Positions 52,674 to 62,318 of a stretch of 64,000 nt of DNA are shown in pieces. Within the stretch, counting starts at the first letter, position 1. Each line of letters starts with the position of its first letter. This DNA comes from Providencia stuartii (GTDB lineage: Bacteria > Pseudomonadota > Gammaproteobacteria > Enterobacterales > Enterobacteriaceae): NCBI GenBank assembly GCA_900455155.1, contig UGUC01000002.1, positions 1,426,001 through 1,490,000 on the forward strand, given 5' to 3'. The translations under genes were made by a program, and so were the position numbers. The notes under the pieces were generated by a model, which saw only the letters and a list, made by a program, of their open reading frames with translations, was not told the origin of the DNA and searched no databases.

Positions 52674-53913
52674 ATGAGTAAAACAATGAATCACATTAAT
52701 CATAGTGACATAATTTCGCAACACTGCTGCTATTGCAATCTTAAATTATCTATTCCTTCACATGATACTCAACAGGTTGTGATATGCCCGCGTTGCCACA
52801 GTCAGCTTGACGATGGCCGTTCTTGGTCACTAAACCGCTTATTTATTCTTTCTATTACATTATTAATGTTGGCACCTATCGCATTTTGGCAGCCATTGAT
52901 ATCAATCCATTTATTGGGAACACAAATCTATGCCAACGTGATCGAAGGTATTAGGCTCATCAATTCTCAAGGTGACCCATTCACTGCGAGCATTATCGCC
53001 TTCTGTGCCATCGGCGCACCTCTGCTTTTGCCGATTTCTATCGTTTATCTCTATATAGGGAAGGCGTGTTCGTCTAAATCTACGCCCCGTCTTACTGATA
53101 CTAAGTCGTTTAAAAGAATGGGTTATGTTGGATGTCTATCTTATTGGATTGGGGATTGCTGCAATCAAAATGCAAGATTACGCCAGCGTATTTTTGGGAA
53201 ATGGTTTAATCGCTTTTATTACCATGACAGTAATTAGTCTGTTAATATTAATCCACCTAAATGTCGAACAACTTTGGCAGCTCTTCTACCCTAAAAAAGA
53301 GCAAGCTAATGACCCTCATGCTTTAACATGCCAAGCTTGCCACTATACCGGGCCTGCAAATTCACGAGGAGTCTGCCAACGCTGCCATCGCCCCTTACAC
53401 TACCGCGAGCCATATAGCCTACAAAAAACATGGGCCGCACTGATTGCAGCGATGATCTTGCTTTTTCCTGCTAACTTAATGCCAATTTCCGTTGTCTATC
53501 TTAACGGGCAACGCATGGAAGACACCATTTACTCTGGTGTCGTTTCATTAATTGAATCAGGTAATTGGCCCATTGCTATCATTGTTTTTATCGCCAGTAT
53601 TTTAGTGCCTTTTATTAAGATCCTGATCATGATTTTACTGTTATGCTCCATTCAACGTTGCAGTCAGACGGATCCAGTATTGAGGATGAAGTTATTAAAA
53701 TTTGTGACATGGATTGGCCGTTGGTCAATGCTGGATTTATTTGTTATCGCACTCATGATGACGCTGATTAACCGTGATCAGCTAATGTCTTTTACTATGG
53801 GCCCTGCCGCATTGTTTTTCGGTATCGCTGTAATTTTAACCATACTCGCTGTCGAGTGGCTTGATAGTCGTTTAATTTGGGATTCTTATGGAAAATCAAA
53901 ATCAACAAAATGA
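52674..53913 (+). CDS. yebS: Lipid transport membrane protein LetA (YebS/PqiA-like; frameshifted here)
   Basis: Inner-membrane partner of the MCE protein LetB, thought to load lipids into its periplasmic tunnel. Two PqiA domains each carry a zinc-ribbon (CCYCNL and CPRCHS; CQACH and CQRCHRPLHYREP) and membrane segments. A T inserted near 53069-53070 breaks the frame after LYIGKAC, which then continues RLNLRPVLLILSRLKEWVMLDVYLI. Corrected, 412 aa (E. coli 427). The stop overlaps letB by 26 bp, indicating coupling. Divergent from msrC. Confidence 0.92.
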
Positions 53914-56227
53914 ACCTGTAGAGCAAGAACAAGAGGCGATTTTACGTAAACGAGCACGTATATCACCCTTTTGGCTATTGCCTCTTGTCGCTGTGTTTAT
54001 CGCAGGTTGGTTACTTTTCCAACATTGGTTGGAACAAGGTACTGAGGTGACAATTGAATTTTCCTCTGCTCCCGGTGTAGTTTCAGGTAGAACACCGATC
54101 CGCTACCAAGGTGTCGAAGTTGGATTGGTGCAATCTGTCACCGTTAGCCAAGATATGAAGAAAATTATTGTTAAGGCCAGTATCAATAAAGATATGAAGC
54201 CCGCACTCACCTCTGGCACCAAATTTTGGCTCGTCACACCTAAAGCCTCATTAGCCGGTGTTTCTGGCTTAGATGCACTTGTTGGCGGTAACTACATCGG
54301 TATGCAACCTGGGGCTGGTGAAGAGCAACACAACTTTATCGCTCAAGACTCCCCGCCACAACTACAAACCGAAGAGGGGCAATTACTCATCTATCTCACG
54401 GCTAAAGACTTAGGCTCATTGCATGAAAACTCACCGATTTATTATCGCAAAGTGCCCGTTGGTTATATTTCTGACTACACGATTTTGCCTAATGACCAAG
54501 GGGTTTCTATCGCCGCCATAATAGAAAAACGGTATACCCGATTAGTGAGAGAAAACAGTCAATTTTGGAATGTTTCAGGCTTCCAAGGCGGTTTTGATTT
54601 AAAATCTGGTGTGAATGTCAAAATGGAAAGCCTTTCTGCTGTAATCAATGGTGCTGTTGCATTTGATTCACCGACTAATAGTGCCCCAGCACAGGAAGGG
54701 CAACAATTTGTTTTGCATCCAAACAGGCATGATATTGGACAGGATGAACAGCAAAATAAAAATAGTTTAGTGGTTTCATTATGGTCTCCTGACACCTATG
54801 GCGTCGATGCCGGACAACCTATCGTTTATCGTGGAATAAAAATAGGTGAAGTGTTACAGCGTAACTTACTTGATGATAAAGTTACCTTCCAAGTCGCGAT
54901 TTTGGATGAGTACCGCCATCTTATCCGTAACGATACCAAGTTTGTTGCCAATAGCCGCGTTGATGTCCAACTTGGCTTAACGGGGATCCAGTTTCAAGGT
55001 GCAACGCCGCAAGAGTGGTTAGATGGTGGAGTTCATTTATTGGTTGGAAAAGGTAAAGAGCCATTGCCTGAAACGTTCCCATTATATCGAAGTGATGATA
55101 ATGCTAAGGCGGGTATAACAGGTTCATCACCCACCACCACAATTACATTAAACACTAACACCCTTCCTGATATTCAGGCAGGTTCAGTAGTACTTTACCG
55201 CCAATTTACTGTCGGTGAAATAGTCTCAATTAACCCAACCAAAGACGGTTTCGCGGTTAATATTCATATTTCTAGTCAATACCGTCATCTACTAACAGAT
55301 AAAAGCGTCTTTTGGGCAGAAGGCGGCGCTAAAGTCAAACTCAATAGCAGTGGATTAACCGTTCAGGCCGCTCCTCTTACACGAGCAATTAGAGGTGCCA
55401 TTAGTTTTGATAATATTCCAACGGCCAAACTTGATAGTGCAAGGCAACATACCCTCTATCCAAACGAAACTGCGGCAAAAGCCATTGGGAGTGTCGTAAC
55501 TTTAACCACTTTTGATGCGTCTAAATTGTCAGAAGGGATGCCGATTCGCTATTTAGGTATCGATATTGGACAAATCGATTCATTGAAATTATCGCCAAAT
55601 AACCGCGAAGTGAATGCACGCGCGATCCTTTATCCAGAGTATGTGCAAGCTTTCACGAAGAGTGGCAGTCGCTTTGCTATTGTCACACCAGAGCTTTCTC
55701 CTTCTGGCGTCAATAACCTCGATACTTTGATCCAACCTTATATCAGTGCCGAGCCAGGACGAGGAAATAGAAATCGTTACCAATTTGAACTACAAACGGC
55801 CAATATTACAGACTCGCGTTACTTAGATGGCTTAACAATTATATTAGATGCCACCGAAGTTGGCTCTATTCAGGTTGGAACCCCTCTTCTCTTTAGGGGA
55901 ATGGAAATTGGTACAGTTACTGGTTTATATTTGGGAGAGCTTTCCGACCGCGTATATGTTGCGACTCGAATTGGTAAAGAGTTCCAATACCTGATCCGCG
56001 ACAATACCCAATTTTGGATCTCTTCAGGTTATAACCTCTCCTTTGGCCTCACAGGCGGCATGATCAAGAGTGGCACCTTCAAGCAGTTTGTTCGGGGAGG
56101 TATCTCCTTGGCGACCCCACCAACGGTGCCTCTCGCGCCGAAAGCGAAGCCAGATCAGCATTTCATTCTAAAATTAGAACCTCCTAAAGACTGGTTAGAA
56201 TGGGGAACATCTATCCCTAAACAGTAA
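53888..56227 (+). CDS. yebT: MCE-domain lipid transport tunnel protein LetB (YebT), six-MCE form
   Basis: Hexameric periplasmic tunnel proposed to carry phospholipids between the membranes. The 779 aa start with one membrane anchor (about 28-48) followed by six MCE repeats, visible by their openings: EVTIEFSSAPGVVSG, LLIYLTAKDLGSL, SLVVSLWSPDTYGVDAG, TTITLNTNTLPDIQAG, SVVTLTTFDASKLSEG and LTIILDATEVGSIQVG. E. coli LetB has 877 aa and seven repeats, so this tunnel would be one ring shorter. The C-terminus (EPPKDWLEWGTSIPKQ) is complete. Terminator at 56234-56270. Confidence 0.93.
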   Translation: MENQNQQNEPVEQEQEAILRKRARISPFWLLPLVAVFIAGWLLFQHWLEQGTEVTIEFSSAPGVVSGRTPIRYQGVEVGLVQSVTVSQDMKKIIVKASINKDMKPALTSGTKFWLVTPKASLAGVSGLDALVGGNYIGMQPGAGEEQHNFIAQDSPPQLQTEEGQLLIYLTAKDLGSLHENSPIYYRKVPVGYISDYTILPNDQGVSIAAIIEKRYTRLVRENSQFWNVSGFQGGFDLKSGVNVKMESLSAVINGAVAFDSPTNSAPAQEGQQFVLHPNRHDIGQDEQQNKNSLVVSLWSPDTYGVDAGQPIVYRGIKIGEVLQRNLLDDKVTFQVAILDEYRHLIRNDTKFVANSRVDVQLGLTGIQFQGATPQEWLDGGVHLLVGKGKEPLPETFPLYRSDDNAKAGITGSSPTTTITLNTNTLPDIQAGSVVLYRQFTVGEIVSINPTKDGFAVNIHISSQYRHLLTDKSVFWAEGGAKVKLNSSGLTVQAAPLTRAIRGAISFDNIPTAKLDSARQHTLYPNETAAKAIGSVVTLTTFDASKLSEGMPIRYLGIDIGQIDSLKLSPNNREVNARAILYPEYVQAFTKSGSRFAIVTPELSPSGVNNLDTLIQPYISAEPGRGNRNRYQFELQTANITDSRYLDGLTIILDATEVGSIQVGTPLLFRGMEIGTVTGLYLGELSDRVYVATRIGKEFQYLIRDNTQFWISSGYNLSFGLTGGMIKSGTFKQFVRGGISLATPPTVPLAPKAKPDQHFILKLEPPKDWLEWGTSIPKQ

Positions 56228-56233
56228 TCACTA

Positions 56234-56272
56234 GAAAGGTGCATATTTTAACAATATTGCACCTTTCTTTTA
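56234..56272 (+). terminator. Intrinsic terminator of the yebS-yebT operon
   Basis: GAAAGGTGCA (56234-56243) pairs with TGCACCTTTC (56258-56267), extended by AT-rich pairs, followed by TTTT. Confidence 0.87.
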
Positions 56273-56374
56273 ACTCGCCCTTAAAAAACATTTTGGAAAT
56301 CGATTCCATTTGTACTATGCTTAATTTTGTTGAGTCGTAACGCCACAGCTACACATTAATCGAGAGGTAACATT

Positions 56375-56608
56375 ATGCGCATAGTTAATTTGAAAATATC
56401 TTCCTATGAAATCAATGACGCCATCATGTCAGATCATAAAAGTGATACCCTCAGTATACCTTGTGACTCTGATACTGAGTTTTGTATGCAATTAGATGGT
56501 TGGGATGAAAATACCAGTATTCCTGCACTCATCAATGAGAAACCCGTTCTGTTATACCGTCATCGTTATGACAAAGATAATCATCATTGGGTGATGAGAG
56601 TGGCTTAA
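56375..56608 (+). CDS. yebV: Small conserved protein YebV
   Basis: 77 aa matching E. coli YebV (78 aa): SIPCDSDTEFCMQLDGWDENTSIPAL and YRHRYDKDNHHWVMRVA. Ribosome site GAGAGG precedes ATG. Function is unknown; in E. coli it belongs to the stationary-phase set. rsmF, which separates yebT and yebV in E. coli, is missing here. Confidence 0.9.
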   Translation: MRIVNLKISSYEINDAIMSDHKSDTLSIPCDSDTEFCMQLDGWDENTSIPALINEKPVLLYRHRYDKDNHHWVMRVA

Positions 56609-56647
56609 TTGATGAAATCACTATTAGGTGGGCTACAAACAACAGGC

Positions 56648-56744
56648 AAAAAAAGAGGCCTGGTAGATTCCGATTACCGGGCCTTGGGAAATGGCTCTGG
56701 CAGAGCCGTGCGCTAAAAATTGCCATTGAGACGTAACAAAGTAC
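56648..56744 (-). ncRNA. sdsR: SdsR (RyeB) small RNA
   Basis: The minus strand contains the core TTTTTAGCGCACGGCTCT, then GAGCCATTTCCC, then a terminator stem AGGCCCGGTAATC with GATTCTACCAGGCCT-like pairing and T7. This is the order and sequence of E. coli SdsR, a sigma-S-dependent, Hfq-binding RNA that represses mutS and ompD, among others. A CTAGTAT element (56757-56751) could be a sigma-S -10 box about 7 bp before the 5' end. It sits next to yebY, its E. coli location. The antisense strand would encode RyeA. The 5' end is approximate. Confidence 0.87.
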
Positions 56745-56980
56745 AATTTAATACTAGCTTGCTAAACGCACTCTTACCATACTAATTATCAATTATTTTA
56801 CATATTATTAACACAATTTATTTCTTAATATTCCAATATCGAGCTATTTGATTGATAGGTACACCCTATATCGATGATAAGTACAACCTTTCAACTTTTT
56901 GTTGATAATAAAAAATGCCACAAGTTATAAGCATAATCGCCTATAACCTATGGCATTGTTCTTCTTTAATAAAGATGAGG
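56745..56980. other. Intergenic region between SdsR and yebY
   Basis: Contains the SdsR promoter and the yebY terminator: on the minus strand AATGCCAtAGGTTATA pairs with TATAACtTGTGGCATT (56913-56957), followed by T6. Otherwise no features seen. Confidence 0.6.
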
Positions 56981-57328
56981 TTACGAGTTGTTACACAGCT
57001 TCTTCGCCGCTAATTTGAGTGGTTCTACGCGCTCTTCCGCACTTTTTTCCGTCTCAATTGGCTTTAATAAAATATCGATCGGCTGTGCTTTGATCTCTTT
57101 TTTCTCCATTTGAGCCTGTGCCACATCATTGAGTGGGTACTGCATGAGTGTGGCAGGGTTGATGACAATCAGTGCACCATTACTTCTACATTCCAGCATC
57201 ACTTCTTCTCGGGTAAATGGCCAATCATCACCAAACTGCTTTTTACTTACTGTCTCAATGGGTGCCGCAGCCACCGTAAAGCTAGTACTTGCCAGTAATA
57301 CAGAACACAGCGCTAATTTCAGTTTCAT
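56981..57328 (-). CDS. yebY: DUF2511 periplasmic protein YebY
   Basis: 115 aa with a signal peptide (cut after VAAA, about residue 22), then REEVMLECRSNGALIVINPATLMQYPLNDVAQ, the family core, with two cysteines. Cysteines and co-occurrence with CopC/CopD-like proteins suggest a role in copper handling. It is the third gene of the yobA-yebZ-yebY unit; 41 bp separate it from yebZ. Confidence 0.93.
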   Translation of the reverse strand: MKLKLALCSVLLASTSFTVAAAPIETVSKKQFGDDWPFTREEVMLECRSNGALIVINPATLMQYPLNDVAQAQMEKKEIKAQPIDILLKPIETEKSAEERVEPLKLAAKKLCNNS

Positions 57329-57369
57329 ACAACTTACCTTGTTAAAACATCAAGTTCACTATCAGGTGA

Positions 57370-58266
57370 TTATACAGGTTGATAGGTCGCAAAAATAGCA
57401 ACGGCTAAAATTGCCGTAGTACCTAACAGTAGCTCAATCCAACTATTAATAATCAAATACTGTAACCGCCCTTTTCTTTTAATATTCGGAACCAGTATAT
57501 AGCGGTTCACTAAGGCTAAAATGACCATTAGTGCAACTAAGCTGATTTTTAACCAAAGCCACGATTGGTATTCTGAACCGGTATAATTAAACGGCCAATT
57601 TGGCAGTAATGTCATCGAGCTGATTATGCCTGTCACCACAACAATAACGACAGCAACGTGCCCTACACGAGAAAAACGGATCAAACTAGCAAAAATTTGC
57701 TTATCTAAGCCTGGCGCTAATTCTTTTTTATCTCGCAAGAACTGAATGCAAATCAAAAACGGCCATAATCCGCCAAACCAATAGGCTGAACTTATAAGAT
57801 GAAGAAATTGATTTAAACGGTTTAACGCCCCAATGACACCACCATACATCGCGGCATGGCCAATCAAGGCATGTAAACCGAGGAGCACAATAGAAAGTAG
57901 TAATAACAGATAAAGCCGGATATTTTGTGAACGGATAAAAATCACACCTAATGTGATGACAGCAAACACCAATTCCCAACGCCAAACCAGCCCAAACGTT
58001 GTGCCAAATACACTTGACCAAATATCAAAGTCTAGTGCTTCTTCCCAGCCATCCCCCATCAGCCCAGCTTGGGCAGCCATCCAGCCAAAGGCTGTAACCG
58101 CGGTGACTACTGCACTAAAGATAATCGCTCGATTAAGATAGCGACGAAGGATTTGACTAAAAGCACCCACACTTAATATCGCTGCGAATATTGACATTCC
58201 ACACATCAACATCGCAGCAATAAAATGGGAAAAGCGTATAACTGTATAAAATGCCTCTAAAGACAT
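57370..58266 (-). CDS. yebZ: CopD-family copper resistance membrane protein YebZ
   Basis: Inner-membrane CopD domain protein, about eight hydrophobic segments in 298 aa (E. coli 290). Potential metal ligands include H14 (RFSHFIAAMLMCGMSIF) and HALIGHAAMYGG, and the cytoplasmic-proximal RVGHVAVV. With YobA it probably moves copper across the membrane. The start at 58266 lies 2 bp from the yobA stop, so translation is coupled. Confidence 0.93.
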   Translation of the reverse strand: MSLEAFYTVIRFSHFIAAMLMCGMSIFAAILSVGAFSQILRRYLNRAIIFSAVVTAVTAFGWMAAQAGLMGDGWEEALDFDIWSSVFGTTFGLVWRWELVFAVITLGVIFIRSQNIRLYLLLLLSIVLLGLHALIGHAAMYGGVIGALNRLNQFLHLISSAYWFGGLWPFLICIQFLRDKKELAPGLDKQIFASLIRFSRVGHVAVVIVVVTGIISSMTLLPNWPFNYTGSEYQSWLWLKISLVALMVILALVNRYILVPNIKRKGRLQYLIINSWIELLLGTTAILAVAIFATYQPV

Positions 58267-58268
58267 GA

Positions 58269-58655
58269 TTATTTCACAGTAAAGCTATATTCGCCTTTCG
58301 TTTTATGACCATCAACGGATACCACACTCCAATTTACATCATACTTTCCTGCTTCTAATTTGCTTTCAATTGGAATGATAACCTTGGTGTCATTGTTTGA
58401 ATCTAACGCAGGCTTGCCTGTTTTCACGACGCTGTCATTAGGCCCCGTCACTTTCACTTTTGCAAAATTAATCTCAATACCTTCAGAGAAATTAAGGGTG
58501 ATTGATTCAGGAGCCTTTTCAACCGCCGCACCTTCTGCTGGTAGTTGATCTTTTAAGTGCGCATGAGCGAATGCCTGTTGAAATGACATACCTAAAAATA
58601 GGACTGCAACAGCACTCAATTTACGCCAAGATGATTTGATTTGATAGATTGCCAT
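58269..58655 (-). CDS. yobA: CopC-domain periplasmic copper-binding protein YobA
   Basis: 128-aa precursor. The signal peptide is cut before H31 (QQAFA then HAHLKDQLPAEG), placing histidine at the mature N-terminus, the hallmark of Cu(II)-binding CopC proteins. Further ligands lie in VDGHKTKGEYSFTVK. First gene of the yobA-yebZ-yebY operon. Confidence 0.94.
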   Translation of the reverse strand: MAIYQIKSSWRKLSAVAVLFLGMSFQQAFAHAHLKDQLPAEGAAVEKAPESITLNFSEGIEINFAKVKVTGPNDSVVKTGKPALDSNNDTKVIIPIESKLEAGKYDVNWSVVSVDGHKTKGEYSFTVK

Positions 58656-58785
58656 AATTAGTAACCCCTTAATTTGCAGGTGAATTTGGATTATTTAGCA
58701 ATCATTATACGAAAGAAACAAGCTTTCGCTGCCAAAAAATGAATTTGGCTGTTGAAGATGTGATTATCAACACAAAATGAAAAGA

Positions 58786-58832
58786 AAAAGGCTCATGAGC
58801 ATTGAAATTAATCACTACAAATCATGAACCTA
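58786..58832 (-). terminator. Intrinsic terminator of ftnA
   Basis: On the minus strand GGTTCATGA pairs with TCATGAGCC (one mismatch) and is followed by TTTTTC, about 20 bp past the ftnA stop. Confidence 0.75.
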
Positions 58833-58845
58833 TTGATGTTTTATA

Positions 58846-59349
58846 TTAAACGTGGGCGGATGTAGACATATTTTTTAAATCTTTATCCAATAGGAATAGC
58901 GCTTTGCCACTTTCACCGACCATATCCAATTTGTCTAAGATTGATTTGAACAATTTCTCTTCTTCGTGTTGTTCAGCAACATACCACTGTAAGAAGTTAA
59001 ATGTGGAATAATCTTGGGTAGTGATGGCTAAATGAGCCAGTTTATTAATTTCCGCAGTAATTTGTTGCTCGTGCTGATAAGTCAGCGTAAATACATCACC
59101 GATTGATTTAAAATCAACAGGAGGCGCGGCGATTTGACCTAATTTTGGCAGTGCACCAGTATCGCTAAGATAGTCAAATAAACGCTGCATATGCTCCATT
59201 TCTTCTTGAGAATGTGCTTTTAAAAATGCCGCAGCACCTTCAAAACCTTTATCGCTACACCATGCGCTCATCTGTAAATATAAATTCGCAGAATAAAACT
59301 CGAGGTTTAACTGCTCATTTAATTTATTGATCATGTCATTCGTTAACAT
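58846..59349 (-). CDS. ftnA: Bacterial non-heme ferritin FtnA
   Basis: Cytoplasmic iron-storage protein forming a 24-mer. The 167 aa (E. coli 165) have the four-helix bundle with ferroxidase ligands E17 ([10 protein letters not shown]), EE in [17 protein letters not shown], and QH/E in [16 protein letters not shown]. Upstream DNA contains several NAT-rich tracts that resemble Fur sites. Confidence 0.96.
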   Translation of the reverse strand: MLTNDMINKLNEQLNLEFYSANLYLQMSAWCSDKGFEGAAAFLKAHSQEEMEHMQRLFDYLSDTGALPKLGQIAAPPVDFKSIGDVFTLTYQHEQQITAEINKLAHLAITTQDYSTFNFLQWYVAEQHEEEKLFKSILDKLDMVGESGKALFLLDKDLKNMSTSAHV

Positions 59350-59744
59350 ATTTTCTTTCCTTAGTTATCAAGATTAATGCTTTTATTATGCACATTCTAA
59401 AAATAATTAAAACCCTAAAACAATAATAAAACAAAAAAATACAATTTACTGATAATTAATAACTTTTTGTAAAATTAATAATAATCAATCTCATTATCCT
59501 TAGTGGTATTTACTTGTGTTTTAATGAAAAAAAATTATCATTGTTATTTAATAAAATAATACATTCTCATTATAATCAATAGTTGAGTTATTAAATATAA
59601 TCTTACGTGAAAATAATTATTTCTCTCAATCAATTCAAAATATTATTTCCCTATATTTACGCCATAAGTAACGAGGCAGCTAGTGATTTTTTCCGATAAA
59701 TTGCTACACTACCCCCCTCTACATTGAAGTGATTGAGAGTGGAT
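59350..59744. promoter_or_regulatory. ftnA-holE intergenic region with Fur-like tracts
   Basis: 395 bp, very AT-rich. Segments such as AATAATAATCAATCTCATTAT (near 59477) and AATTATCATTGTTATTT (near 59533) loosely resemble the Fur hexamer array. Without a matrix score this is only suggestive. Confidence 0.35.
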
Positions 59745-59975
59745 ATGAGTCATAACCTTGCATTGTTACCCAAAGACGAAATGGATAAAGTCAATGTTGA
59801 CCTACAAGCCTCGGGGGTTGCCTTTAAAGAGCGCTATAATGTTGCCGTGATCGCAGAAGCTGTCGAGCAGGAGCAACCTGAGCACCTTAGAGCCTATTTT
59901 CGTGAACGGTTAACCCACTACCGCCAGCTTTCACAACATTTTTCTCGTCTACCCTACGAGCCCAAAAATCGCTAA
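59745..59975 (+). CDS. holE: DNA polymerase III theta subunit
   Basis: Small accessory subunit of the polymerase III core that binds the epsilon proofreader. Start ATG 59745 ([23 protein letters not shown]) gives 76 aa like E. coli Hol[14 protein letters not shown] and [20 protein letters not shown] and SRLPYEP are conserved. Terminator at 60001-60030. Confidence 0.95.
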   Translation: MSHNLALLPKDEMDKVNVDLQASGVAFKERYNVAVIAEAVEQEQPEHLRAYFRERLTHYRQLSQHFSRLPYEPKNR

Positions 59976-60000
59976 ATATGATTTTTAGGCACGAATAACT

Positions 60001-60030
60001 AAAAAGGAGAAGCATCACTTCTCCTTTTTT
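60001..60030 (+). terminator. Intrinsic terminator of holE
   Basis: AAAAAGGAGAAG and CTTCTCCTTTTTT form an 11-bp stem with a five-base loop, ending in T6. Confidence 0.9.
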
Positions 60031-60056
60031 AGGACATCGCTACAAATCGAGATAGA

Positions 60057-60422
60057 TTATTTTACAGAGTGATATGTAATAGTGGATTTTTCACAATCAA
60101 CTGTCACATTATATTGCAGATCTTGCTTAGAGCCTCTGACTGTTAATGGCACTTGGTAACCCGTCTCTGTTTTCGTCACATCTTGATTATTAACCCATGC
60201 GACGGCTTTTTTACCAACTAATGCCTTTTCTTCTGCCCAACGTGGCAAGCGATTATTCATAAAATCGTTTTTAACTTGTGCAGCAATTTGAGGCTCTGCC
60301 AATTTTCCACAACTAATAAACGGAGCCGCTTTACCTTCTTCTTGGTTGGCGCTGAATGCAATCGAACTAAATAACAGTGCGCAGCCACCTAAAGCAAAAC
60401 CAATTTTCTTACCAGCCTTCAT
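60057..60422 (-). CDS. yebF: YebF family exported protein
   Basis: From MKAGKKIGFALGGCALLF at 60422 the 121-aa precursor has a signal peptide (cut after AFSA) and a YebF domain with two cysteines (ISCGKL and TVDCEK). LPRWAEEKALVGKKAVAWVN and YQVPLTVRGSK match E. coli YebF, which is exported to the medium and is similar in fold to colicin-immunity protein Cmi. The longer start to 60458 is less likely. Confidence 0.88.
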   Translation of the reverse strand: MKAGKKIGFALGGCALLFSSIAFSANQEEGKAAPFISCGKLAEPQIAAQVKNDFMNNRLPRWAEEKALVGKKAVAWVNNQDVTKTETGYQVPLTVRGSKQDLQYNVTVDCEKSTITYHSVK

Positions 60423-60599
60423 GCTTCCTCCGATCCCTATAAAAATGTTGGGTAACAAATTATATCAGTGACCATAGTTAATTTTATACGACATTTATCT
60501 AATATAACTAAAATAGTAGAAATAATTATAAACTGCCAGAATGGTATGACTTAACTAATATGTATCAGATTTTAGCATAAATGTTAATAGTTTGTTTTG

Positions 60600-60785
60600 T
60601 TAACGTTCATTTTCTTCATCAAAACGTACTTGGATCTGCTCTTTATCTTTGTATCTTTCACGGATTTCCTGTGCAACGAGCGCAATCGCTTCTCCGCTAC
60701 TCATCCCATCAGCCATTAATTGGTGAATACGTTCAACCGCTTCTTGCTGTTGTTGATGATTAAGCGCTGGCATACCTGAAAACAT
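60600..60785 (-). CDS. yoaH: UPF0181 family protein YoaH
   Basis: 61 aa matching E. coli Yoa[21 protein letters not shown] and [22 protein letters not shown] small helical protein of unknown function. Divergent from pabB, as in E. coli. Confidence 0.92.
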   Translation of the reverse strand: MFSGMPALNHQQQQEAVERIHQLMADGMSSGEAIALVAQEIRERYKDKEQIQVRFDEENER

Positions 60786-60941
60786 GTCAAAACCCCTTCT
60801 TAACTGGTTAGTTTTAAATCGTGCGGAGAGAAAATAAAAAATTTTAGCTTAATTTTAACAGCTCTTGGCTTCTTAAGATAAGATATATGCTAATCTGGTT
60901 ATCAGTTCTTTTTTTATCGACTTAGCGTTTAGTATATACAA

Positions 60942-62318
60942 ATGGTTATCAATAAAATACAACTCCCCTATTATCCTGATGTTGCTATTGACTATTTTAC
61001 GCCACTAGCCCATCAACCTTGGTCAATGCTGCTCCATTCAGGCAATGCCGAGCATTCGCATAACAGATACGATATTGTTGTGGCTGATCCTATTGCAACG
61101 CTAACTACTATTGGCGATAAAACGACGATCACCCACCCGCACTCGGTTGAGAGTTCAGACGCAGACCCATTTAACCTCCTTCAACAAACTATTGAACACT
61201 ACGCCCCTGACCATGCTAGTGATGATACGCTTCCTTTCACTGGCGGTGCTCTCGGTATTTGGAGCTACGATTTAGGTCGTCGTATCGAAAAAATGCCACA
61301 CATAGCGACTACGGATTTATCGTTTCCAGATATGGCCGTTGGGATATATCAATGGGCGTTGATTGTCGATAATCAAGAAAAAACGGTCACCTTATTCAGT
61401 TATTCTGATACCAATAAACGCCTTGATTGGTTGAAGAAACAAAAAGCTTCACGTAAAACCAAGTTCGCCCTTACCAGTTCATGGCATTCAAATATGTCAC
61501 AAGAGCAGTATCACGAGAAAATCGGCCAAATACATGAATACTTGCGTAGCGGTGATTGCTATCAAATAAATCTAGCACAGCGTTTTCAAGCAAAATATAA
61601 GGGTAATGAATGGGATGCATTTTTATTATTAACCCGAGCAAATCGCGCCCCTTTCTCTTCTTTCATTCGTCTTCCTAATAATGCGGTGATCAGCATTTCG
61701 CCTGAACGCTTTATTCAGTTACAAGATGGTGAGATACAAACACGTCCAATCAAAGGCACACTACCTCGTTTAGAGGATGAACACGCCGATGCCATGCAAG
61801 TCGAAAAGTTGGCGAATTCCCCTAAAGATCGTGCTGAAAACTTGATGATTGTCGATTTACTCCGTAATGATATTGGTCGAGTTGCACAACCAGGAACAGT
61901 CAAGGTCCCTGAATTATTCGCTGTCGAAGCCTTCCCAGCGGTTTATCACTTAGTTAGCACAATTACTGCAACACTTGATAAACCCTATACGGCAACAGAT
62001 CTTCTGCGTGCAAGTTTCCCGGGAGGCTCAATTACTGGTGCCCCTAAAATTCGGGCGATGCAAATCATTGAAGAGCTTGAACCCCATCGTCGTCATGGCT
62101 ATTGTGGTGCTATAGGCTATATTAGTTTTTGTGGCAAAATGGATACCAACATTACCATCCGTACACTGTTAACAGATAAAAAACGGATTTTTTGCTGGGC
62201 TGGCGGTGGTATTGTGGCAGATAGCCAAGCGGATAAAGAGTATCAAGAAACCTTTGATAAGTTACGGCTGATATTACCCGTGTTAGGAGAAGTAGAGCAC
62301 GATGACCAAACTGAATGA
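60942..62318 (+). CDS. pabB: Aminodeoxychorismate synthase component I
   Basis: Converts chorismate plus ammonia (from PabA) to 4-amino-4-deoxychorismate for folate. The 458 aa have the chorismate-binding domain with LRSGDCYQINLAQRF, the PIKGTLPR lysine motif, AENLMIVDLLRNDIGRV, FPGGSITGAPKIRAM and GGGIVADS. It overlaps nudL by 17 bp, implying coupling. Confidence 0.97.
   Translation: MVINKIQLPYYPDVAIDYFTPLAHQPWSMLLHSGNAEHSHNRYDIVVADPIATLTTIGDKTTITHPHSVESSDADPFNLLQQTIEHYAPDHASDDTLPFTGGALGIWSYDLGRRIEKMPHIATTDLSFPDMAVGIYQWALIVDNQEKTVTLFSYSDTNKRLDWLKKQKASRKTKFALTSSWHSNMSQEQYHEKIGQIHEYLRSGDCYQINLAQRFQAKYKGNEWDAFLLLTRANRAPFSSFIRLPNNAVISISPERFIQLQDGEIQTRPIKGTLPRLEDEHADAMQVEKLANSPKDRAENLMIVDLLRNDIGRVAQPGTVKVPELFAVEAFPAVYHLVSTITATLDKPYTATDLLRASFPGGSITGAPKIRAMQIIEELEPHRRHGYCGAIGYISFCGKMDTNITIRTLLTDKKRIFCWAGGGIVADSQADKEYQETFDKLRLILPVLGEVEHDDQTE

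Noticed and set aside
56532..56726. 64-codon minus-strand frame overlapping SdsR
   Set aside because: It spans the SdsR RNA and the yebV 3' end; the RNA explains the sequence better.
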